Source: Dyadobacter beijingensis DSM 21582 (GTDB taxonomy: Bacteria > Bacteroidota > Bacteroidia > Cytophagales > Spirosomataceae). From it: a DNA stretch of 64,000 bases. The notes beneath the pieces were generated by a model that saw nothing but the letters and a program-made list of their open reading frames with translations, had not been told where the DNA came from and made no database searches. The stretch covers positions 248,001-312,000 of the forward strand of contig NZ_KB907790.1 of NCBI RefSeq assembly GCF_000382205.1. The letters run 5' to 3'. This document shows, one piece after another, positions 56,074-61,884 of this stretch (positions within the stretch are counted from its first letter, which is position 1; each line of letters starts with the position of its first letter). A program made the position numbers and the translations under genes.

Positions 56074-58479
56074 TCAGTTTCTCGGTGGTTTTCCGCCATT
56101 CAGCAGCCCCTGCATGCGTTCCAGCGTTTTCTTCTCGCCGCAAAGCGACAGGAATGCCTCCCTTTCCAGGTCGATCAGGTATTGTTCCGAAACCAGCTGC
56201 GGGTAACTCAGGTCGCCGCCGTTGATCACGTAGGCCAGCTTACCGGCGATCTTGGCGTCGTGGTCGGAAATGTAGTTTGCGAGGCGCATTTGGCTGATAC
56301 CCGCGAGGAACAATGCGATGCCGGTCTTGCCCTGCACTTTAATGTCGTTACGCGGCTTCGGCTGGGTGTAACCATTGTCGGCCAGGTCTATCGCCGCCTG
56401 TTTCGCTTCGGCGATCAGCCGCGAGCGGTTGAGCACGATCTGGTCTTTGTCCTGCAGGTAATTCATCGCCTTCGCCTCGTGTGCGGAGGTGGATACTTTC
56501 GCCTGGGCGATGTTCATGAATGCATTCTGAAGAATATTCAGCTCCGGGTCGCCGGCCTGGTACAGGTCCGAGCAGCGTAATGCCATTTCCTTGGTACCGC
56601 CGCCTGCCGGGATCAGCCCCACGCCGAATTCCACGAGTCCGATGTATGTTTCCGCATGTGCTACCACCTTGTCCGCGTGCAGCGTGAGCTCGCAGCCGCC
56701 GCCGAGCGCCAGCGTATGAGGCGCCACTACGACTGGGATCGAGGAATAGCGCGCCCGCATCATTGTTTGCTGGAACTGCGAGATCACCATATTGATCTCA
56801 TCGAACTCCTGCTCGATCGCGAACATGAACAGCATGGCCAGGTTAGCCCCGGCCGAAAATGCCTCCACGGCCTCATTACCCACTACCAGCCCGCGGAAAT
56901 CCTTTTCCGCAATGCTGATCCCTTTTTGAATGCCCTCGATCACCTCCGAACCCATTGTATTCATTTTGGATTTGAATTCGAGGTTCAGGATGCCGTCGCC
57001 GATATCGTACAGGTTCGCGCCCGCATTTTTCCACACGATATTGTCTGAAAGATTGCTGAGGTAAATGAAGCTTTCCTGGCCTGGGATCTTTTTGTAGGAT
57101 TTGGAAGGAATATCGTAGTACAGCTTTTTGCCGTTTTCGACCTTGTAAAACGACTCGTTGCCGCCCGCCAGCATGTCGTACACCCATTCGGCCGGTTTCA
57201 TGCCGAGCGATTCCATGATGCCGAGCATGTTTTTCACCCCGATGGCGTCCCAAGTCTCAAAAAGACCATATTGCCAGCCGAAACCGGTGGTAATGGCCTG
57301 GTCGATGCGGAATATTTCTTCCGAGATTTCAGGAATGCGGAATGTGGCGTATTTGAAAATGTCTGCGAAGGTCTTGCGGTAAAAGTCGCCTGCATTGTCT
57401 TTACCCGCTACCAATGCCGGAAACCGCTTGTACACATCGGTAATGGCCTTGGTGCCTTCCAGTGTATCGAATTTCACTTTGCCCGAAGGCACGTATTCCA
57501 AAGTCTTGAAATCGAGCGCGAGGATCACCGACTTGCCTTTGTCGTCTTTGATTTTCTTGTAAAAACCCTGGCCCGTCTTATCGCCCAGCCATTTGTTATC
57601 CGAAAGCTTCTGCATGATTTCGGGCAGGATAAATGCATCCCGCGACTCGTCCGTGCCTTCCCCGGAAGCATAAAGGTTGTTTGCGACATGTACCGTCGTG
57701 TCAAGGCCTACCACGTCCGAAAGACGATAAGTGCCGGACTTAGGCCGTCCGGCAACCGGGCCGGTGAGTTTGTCCACTTCATCCACGGTCAGGCCCATTT
57801 CTTCGGCCACTCGGATGGTTTGTATCAATGCATAAATACCCAGGCGGTTGGCGATGAAGCCGGGCGTGTCTTTACATAGCACCGTCGTTTTACCCAGGAA
57901 AAGATCGCCGTAATGCATCAGGAAGTCTATCACGGCCGGATCGGTGTCGGCGGTCGGGATGATTTCGAGCAGGCGGAGGTAGCGCGGCGGGTTAAAAAAG
58001 TGCGTCCCTGCGAAGTGCCTGCGGAAATCCTCGCTCCGGCCCTCGGCCATTAAATGGATCGGGATGCCCGAGGTATTTGAGGTCACGAGCGTGCCTGGCT
58101 TGCGGAGCGCGTCCACTTTTTCGTAAAGGCTTTTCTTGATATCCAGCCGCTCTACCACCACTTCAATCACCCAGTCGTAGTTTTTGATATCGCCCAGGTT
58201 GTCGTCGAAGTTACCGAGCTTGATCCGCGACGCGAATGCCGGGCTGTACAGCGAGGCCGGCGTGGCTTTCAATGTCGCCTGGAAAGAATCATTCACGATC
58301 CTGTTGCGGAATGCGGGGTGATCGGTGGTAATGCCTTTTGCCTTTTCGGCGTCGGTGAGGTCTTTCGGCACAATGTCGAGCAGGAGTACTTCCACACCTA
58401 TATTGGCAAAATGGCACGCAATGCGCGAGCCCATAATGCCCGAACCAAGAACAGCTACTTTACGAATGGAACGATTCAT
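56074..58479 (-). CDS. Fused 3-hydroxyacyl-CoA dehydrogenase / enoyl-CoA hydratase (FadN-type)
   Basis: 801 residues with the dehydrogenase first and the hydratase last, the order of Bacillus FadN and the reverse of E. coli FadB. N-terminal NAD site VAVLGSGIMGSRIACHFAN; dehydrogenase active site with His in FAGTHFFNPPRYL and the DTPGFIANRLG segment; second 3HCDH C-domain with PKSGTYRLSDVVGLD. The crotonase-fold part is about 480-720, with LGGGCELTLHADK and VEFGVGLIPAGGGTKEMAL carrying the catalytic Glu positions. It performs the two middle steps of beta-oxidation. The MarR gene lies 39 bp upstream in the same operon, under the palindromic operator at 59048-59061. Confidence 0.93.
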   Translation of the reverse strand: MNRSIRKVAVLGSGIMGSRIACHFANIGVEVLLLDIVPKDLTDAEKAKGITTDHPAFRNRIVNDSFQATLKATPASLYSPAFASRIKLGNFDDNLGDIKNYDWVIEVVVERLDIKKSLYEKVDALRKPGTLVTSNTSGIPIHLMAEGRSEDFRRHFAGTHFFNPPRYLRLLEIIPTADTDPAVIDFLMHYGDLFLGKTTVLCKDTPGFIANRLGIYALIQTIRVAEEMGLTVDEVDKLTGPVAGRPKSGTYRLSDVVGLDTTVHVANNLYASGEGTDESRDAFILPEIMQKLSDNKWLGDKTGQGFYKKIKDDKGKSVILALDFKTLEYVPSGKVKFDTLEGTKAITDVYKRFPALVAGKDNAGDFYRKTFADIFKYATFRIPEISEEIFRIDQAITTGFGWQYGLFETWDAIGVKNMLGIMESLGMKPAEWVYDMLAGGNESFYKVENGKKLYYDIPSKSYKKIPGQESFIYLSNLSDNIVWKNAGANLYDIGDGILNLEFKSKMNTMGSEVIEGIQKGISIAEKDFRGLVVGNEAVEAFSAGANLAMLFMFAIEQEFDEINMVISQFQQTMMRARYSSIPVVVAPHTLALGGGCELTLHADKVVAHAETYIGLVEFGVGLIPAGGGTKEMALRCSDLYQAGDPELNILQNAFMNIAQAKVSTSAHEAKAMNYLQDKDQIVLNRSRLIAEAKQAAIDLADNGYTQPKPRNDIKVQGKTGIALFLAGISQMRLANYISDHDAKIAGKLAYVINGGDLSYPQLVSEQYLIDLEREAFLSLCGEKKTLERMQGLLNGGKPPRN

Positions 58480-58518
58480 TTTTACTAAGGTTGGTTTTCA
58501 GGATTGGATTGATGGCGG

Positions 58519-58983
58519 TCAGAAATCTTCCGTGATCTCGCCGGCTTTCAGTTTCTGGTTCTCTTCTTCCACCAATCGGTTAATATCTTTGATCACATCA
58601 AAAAAAACGACCAGCTTGTCGAGAGGAATCTTGTCGCGGATCATCGTATTGAACGAAATCACGCCCTCGCGCGCCAGTTCGCGCTTTTCCTTGCCGAGCT
58701 CGGTGAGTACGATGCGCACGAAGCGTTTGTCGTTTTTACTCACTTCGCGGCGGATAAGCCCCTTTTCTTCGAGGTTTTTGAGCATCCGAACGAGGCTCCG
58801 CGGCTCCATACCAAGCAATGGCGCGATCTTCGTGGCGGGCGTGCCGTGCTCGATGTCGATGTTCAGCAGGACATACCCGACAGCCATGGTGGTGTCAAAA
58901 CGGGCGGCATAGGCATTGTACATCCGCGATATGGAATGCCAGGCCCATTTGATCTGGAAATCGATTGTTTTTTCCTTGCGCAT
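58519..58983 (-). CDS. MarR-family transcriptional regulator (probable beta-oxidation repressor)
   Basis: 154 residues. Winged-helix DNA-binding core at about 35-105: VGYVLLNIDIEHGTPATKIA, then MEPRSLVRMLKNLEEKGLI and the wing KNDKRFVRIVLTELG with the usual D-x-R. The long helices at each end form the dimer interface and effector pocket; acyl-CoA is a known ligand type for some family members. It heads the operon with the FadN-type enzyme. Two palindromes cover its promoter, and the 6-2-6 one also occurs at the thiolase and acyl-CoA dehydrogenase promoters. I therefore infer it represses all three units and itself. Nothing in the sequence shows the ligand. Confidence 0.9.
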   Translation of the reverse strand: MRKEKTIDFQIKWAWHSISRMYNAYAARFDTTMAVGYVLLNIDIEHGTPATKIAPLLGMEPRSLVRMLKNLEEKGLIRREVSKNDKRFVRIVLTELGKEKRELAREGVISFNTMIRDKIPLDKLVVFFDVIKDINRLVEEENQKLKAGEITEDF

Positions 58984-59023
58984 CGTTTCAAAAAGCTATT
59001 GGTATCAGGTAATGCCCTTATCA

Positions 59024-59031
59024 CAAATGTA
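59024..59031 (-). promoter_or_regulatory. MarR/FadN operon -7 promoter box
   Basis: The minus strand reads TACATTTG, a perfect TAnnTTTG, about 41 bp before the MarR ATG. A TTG 21 bp upstream (59055-59053, inside the 6-2-6 palindrome) is the nearest -33 candidate. Confidence 0.6.
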
Positions 59032-59045
59032 AGCAATGTGCTTAC
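59029..59045. promoter_or_regulatory. Second palindrome in the MarR promoter
   Basis: GTAAGC-AATGT-GCTTAC, perfect 6-bp arms with a 5-bp spacer, overlapping the -7 box. It differs from the shared motif by one base per arm and in spacing, so it may be a weaker site for the same regulator or a site for another one. Confidence 0.45.
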
Positions 59046-59047
59046 TA

Positions 59048-59061
59048 TTATGCAAGCATAC
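59048..59061. promoter_or_regulatory. Putative beta-oxidation operator (MarR/FadN operon)
   Basis: TTATGC-AA-GCATAC, one mismatch from the palindrome GTATGC-NN-GCATAC, over the predicted -33 region. On the minus strand it reads TAGTATGCTTGCATAATA, the same 18 bases as operator 1 of the acyl-CoA dehydrogenase gene at 25109-25126. Autoregulation by the MarR protein is the simple reading. Confidence 0.65.
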
Positions 59062-59076
59062 TAATTTGTGCCCAAT

Positions 59077-59110
59077 AAAAAACACACCGCCCCGAAAATA
59101 GGACGGTGTG
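59077..59110 (-). terminator. Terminator after the TlpA-like gene
   Basis: Stem CACACCG (59083-59089) / CGGTGTG (59104-59110), extended by GG/CC after one mismatch, followed on the minus strand by six T. It protects the MarR operon promoter from read-through. Confidence 0.8.
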
Positions 59111-59130
59111 CCGTTATTGCTCTCTCCCGA

Positions 59131-60378
59131 CTACTTCTCGCTGATCAGCTTGTCCATCAGGGTATTGAAATCGGCCACGAACTCGTCGTAATACTGGCCG
59201 GTGCCCGGACCGTTAAATCCGGTGTGGATCTCGCGTACCTTGCCTTTTTTGTCGATAAAAATGGTGGTCGGGTACGACATCACCTTGTTCAGCATGGGCA
59301 ATGCTTTCGCCGTCGAAGCGTCGGAGCTCGTTCCGGCGAGTACCACCGGGTAATCGATGCCGAAGCGGGTTACCATGCGGTCGATCTTCGGGTTGGCTAC
59401 TTCCGGCTTGTCGGAGCGCTCGAACGAGAGGCCGATGATCTCCACGCCGCGCTTTTTGTTCTTTTTGTACCAGGGTGCGAGGTAATTGGTTTCATCCATA
59501 CAGTTGGGGCACCACGAGCCCATGATCTGGATAATGACCGGTTTCCCTGCGAATCGCGGGTCTTTCAAGGTCCAGGTTTTGCCTTTGGTGTCGGCCAAAG
59601 AGAAGTCCACGCCTTCGAAACCCGGTTTCAGGAATGTCATTTTCGTCGCATCGGGCAGCTTGGCCTGCGGATCGGGCTTGGCGGTCCAGGTCTTGAATGC
59701 CTTCACGCCCGACCATTGGCTGCCTTTCAGCGAGCCGTCGGGCTGGAAGCCGGCTTTGAAAAGCATCGCAAACGAGCCGTCGAATGTGGATAGGTAAAGG
59801 CTGTCGCCGTTCACGCTGCCGGTCAGGTAGCGGTAGTCGCCCGTGGGCGTCAGGAAAGATCCCGCCACGTCGGTGCCTTGCTGCGTGAAGTTTCCTACGG
59901 CTACGGTTTCGTCGCCGGTAGTCGGGTTTTTCAGGATAGTAGCCCATTTGCCGCTCACATTTCGGGTGCTTTTGGCTTCGCCTTTCCTGAAAAACTTATA
60001 ATTTTCGCCCTGCTCGGCATGGAATGGCAATGAACCGGCGATGGCGCCGTTGGCATAGCGGTAATAGGTGCCTTTGAGCTCGTCGCCCGTCGATTTGGCG
60101 ATGATTTTCGCATCGAACATCATCATCGGGATCACAAGCGAATCGTTCTGGAAGTAGGCGCTATCCATTTTCAGCTTTTCGGTGCCGTTGAGGACGCTTA
60201 CGGTGTAGGTTTTACCGTCGTTGTTTTTGGAAATATCGAGGATAACCGGCAGTTTCTGATCGTCGCGGCTCAATGTGGCGCGCCAGATGCCGGTTTGCGG
60301 CGGGATTACCGGCGAGGGCCGGAAAGCTGCGATTGCCGCGAAAAATGAAAGAATTCCAAACGATAACAGGAGTCTCAT
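59131..60378 (-). CDS. TlpA-like thiol-disulfide oxidoreductase with N-terminal extension
   Basis: 415 residues from the ATG at 60376-60378. An in-frame ATG at 60405 is possible but would leave only a few bases of leader after the -7 box at 60422-60415. The signal peptide (RLLLSFGILSFFAAIAAF) directs it to the periplasm. Residues about 25-250 are a beta-rich domain seen in Bacteroidota TlpA-like proteins; the thioredoxin fold follows with the CPNC active site in MGSWCPNCMDETNYL and the cis-Pro in SYPTTIFIDKKG. It likely reduces or maintains periplasmic thiols, for example for cytochrome c or metalloprotein maturation. The partner is unknown. It is divergent from rsmH. Confidence 0.88.
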   Translation of the reverse strand: MRLLLSFGILSFFAAIAAFRPSPVIPPQTGIWRATLSRDDQKLPVILDISKNNDGKTYTVSVLNGTEKLKMDSAYFQNDSLVIPMMMFDAKIIAKSTGDELKGTYYRYANGAIAGSLPFHAEQGENYKFFRKGEAKSTRNVSGKWATILKNPTTGDETVAVGNFTQQGTDVAGSFLTPTGDYRYLTGSVNGDSLYLSTFDGSFAMLFKAGFQPDGSLKGSQWSGVKAFKTWTAKPDPQAKLPDATKMTFLKPGFEGVDFSLADTKGKTWTLKDPRFAGKPVIIQIMGSWCPNCMDETNYLAPWYKKNKKRGVEIIGLSFERSDKPEVANPKIDRMVTRFGIDYPVVLAGTSSDASTAKALPMLNKVMSYPTTIFIDKKGKVREIHTGFNGPGTGQYYDEFVADFNTLMDKLISEK

Positions 60379-60414
60379 ATTCAATTTACTGGTGTTGAAA
60401 GACATTAGTGGTGT

Positions 60415-60422
60415 CAAAATTA
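60415..60422 (-). promoter_or_regulatory. TlpA-like gene -7 promoter box
   Basis: The minus strand reads TAATTTTG, a perfect TAnnTTTG, giving a start point near 60409 and a leader of about 31 nt to the ATG at 60378. Confidence 0.5.
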
Positions 60423-60479
60423 ATTCCCAGGACCGGCGTGATTCCTACGCCTGAAAATTGCTAAGTTTGTAACTGCCGC

Positions 60480-60508
60480 TTTGCCGGAAATAGTTCCTTA
60501 GTACATTG
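60480..60508 (+). promoter_or_regulatory. Candidate rsmH promoter
   Basis: TTTG (60480-60483), 18 bp, then TACATTG (60502-60508), one base short of TAnnTTTG. It ends 10 bp before the rsmH ATG, so the leader would be only a few bases. No mraZ gene or MraZ repeat is present in the 100-bp gap upstream of rsmH. Confidence 0.35.
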
Positions 60509-60518
60509 CTTTTAACAA

Positions 60519-61439
60519 ATGGATTCACCTAGTACCTACCACGTTCCCGTCATGTTGTCCGAGTGTCTGGAAGGCCTTCAAATACAGCCCGATGGCATTT
60601 ATGTCGATGTTACTTTCGGCGGTGGCGGGCATTCCCGGGCCATTCTGGAAAAGCTCACGACGGGCCGGCTGCTGGTGTTCGATCAGGACCCCGACGCGGT
60701 TGCCAATGCATTGGAATTTAAAGACGATCCGCGGTTTACATTTATCCCGGCCAATTTCAGGCATCTCAAGCGCTATCTGAAACTGAACAAGGCGCCGCAG
60801 GTGAATGGTATCCTGGCCGATCTAGGCGTTTCGAGCCACCAGATCAATACGCCCGAACGGGGGTTTTCTACCCGTTTTGACGCCGACCTGGACATGCGGA
60901 TGAACCCGAATGTCGAAAAAACAGCCCGCGAAGTGCTCAAAACACGCTCGGCAGGGGAATTGCAACGTATTCTGGGCATGTACGGAGAGGTTACCAATGC
61001 CCGCACGGCGGCGGAGGCCATTCTCGCCGCCCGTTACAATTCGCCGATCGAAACGGTGAACGACCTGAAAAGCATTCTCATGCGCTATGCGCCCAAGCAC
61101 CGCGAAAACAAGTATTTCGCCCAGGTGTTCCAGGCGCTGCGGATCGAGGTGAACGACGAGCTGGCCGTGCTGGAAGAGTTCCTCACGCAGGTACCCGAAG
61201 CGCTGGCGCCCGACGGCGGCAGGCTGGTGGTGATGTCGTACCATTCGCTGGAAGACAGGCTGGTTAAAAATTACATTCAGAAAGGGAAGTTTTACGGAGA
61301 AGTCGAAAAGGACTTTTATGGGAACGAGATCAAGCCGCTCAAAGGCGTGACGCGCAAGCCCATCGAAGCGACTGCGGAAGAAGTAGCCGTGAACCCGCGC
61401 GCCCGGAGCGCCAAGTTGCGGATCGCGGAAAAGGCGTAA
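60519..61439 (+). CDS. rsmH: 16S rRNA (cytosine1402-N4)-methyltransferase
   Basis: 306 residues, normal length. RsmH methylates C1402 of 16S rRNA. It begins YHVPVMLSECLEGL, followed by the SAM loop DVTFGGGGHSRAIL, LVFDQDPDAVANAL, the conserved GILADLGVSSHQIN and ERGFSTRFDADLDMRMNP, and the C-terminal VVMSYHSLEDRLVKNYI. It opens the dcw cell-division cluster here; the usual mraZ gene ahead of it is missing. The ftsL-like gene follows after 18 bp. Confidence 0.97.
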   Translation: MDSPSTYHVPVMLSECLEGLQIQPDGIYVDVTFGGGGHSRAILEKLTTGRLLVFDQDPDAVANALEFKDDPRFTFIPANFRHLKRYLKLNKAPQVNGILADLGVSSHQINTPERGFSTRFDADLDMRMNPNVEKTAREVLKTRSAGELQRILGMYGEVTNARTAAEAILAARYNSPIETVNDLKSILMRYAPKHRENKYFAQVFQALRIEVNDELAVLEEFLTQVPEALAPDGGRLVVMSYHSLEDRLVKNYIQKGKFYGEVEKDFYGNEIKPLKGVTRKPIEATAEEVAVNPRARSAKLRIAEKA

Positions 61440-61457
61440 TTTGAAACACCCCTAAAA

Positions 61458-61874
61458 ATGGCTGAGAACAGAAAACGACCCAAAGTTACGCCACCAAAGC
61501 CGCCCAAGCGGAAGCGGGAATACTCCCTGTTCAACTGGCTGAACAAGTTTTTGCCGCTGGATAAGGTATTTGGCGAAAAGCTGCCGGGACAGGAAGAGCG
61601 TTTGCCGGTGAAGTACTTCTATTATTTCGGCTGGGTGATCGTGCTGCTCGTCGCTTACGAGCGCATCGGGTTTCAGTCAGAGGAATATGTGCGGAAGACC
61701 ATCAAGCTCAAAAAGGAGGTCGACGACCTGAAAGCGGAGTATACCTCCATTCATGCGGAATACGAGCGCGCCGGCAAGCAGTCGGTGGTGGTGGAAAAAG
61801 TGCAGGCCGAAGGGTTAGTGGAAAATCTGACCCCGCCGAAAAAGATCATTTTGAAAGAAGAAGACCAAGAATAG
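61458..61874 (+). CDS. FtsL-like division protein
   Basis: 138 residues: a basic, Pro/Lys-rich cytoplasmic N-terminus (about 1-50), one membrane helix at about 54-68 (FYYFGWVIVLLVAYERIGF) and a periplasmic coiled coil (about 75-115, KLKKEVDDLKAEYTSIHAEYE). Position between rsmH and ftsI and this topology identify it as the FtsL of the cluster, which in the divisome pairs with FtsB/DivIC and supports FtsI/FtsW. Sequence similarity to proteobacterial FtsL is low, as usual. Ten bases separate its stop from the ftsI ATG. Confidence 0.85.
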   Translation: MAENRKRPKVTPPKPPKRKREYSLFNWLNKFLPLDKVFGEKLPGQEERLPVKYFYYFGWVIVLLVAYERIGFQSEEYVRKTIKLKKEVDDLKAEYTSIHAEYERAGKQSVVVEKVQAEGLVENLTPPKKIILKEEDQE

Positions 61875-61884
61875 CCGCGCCCTT

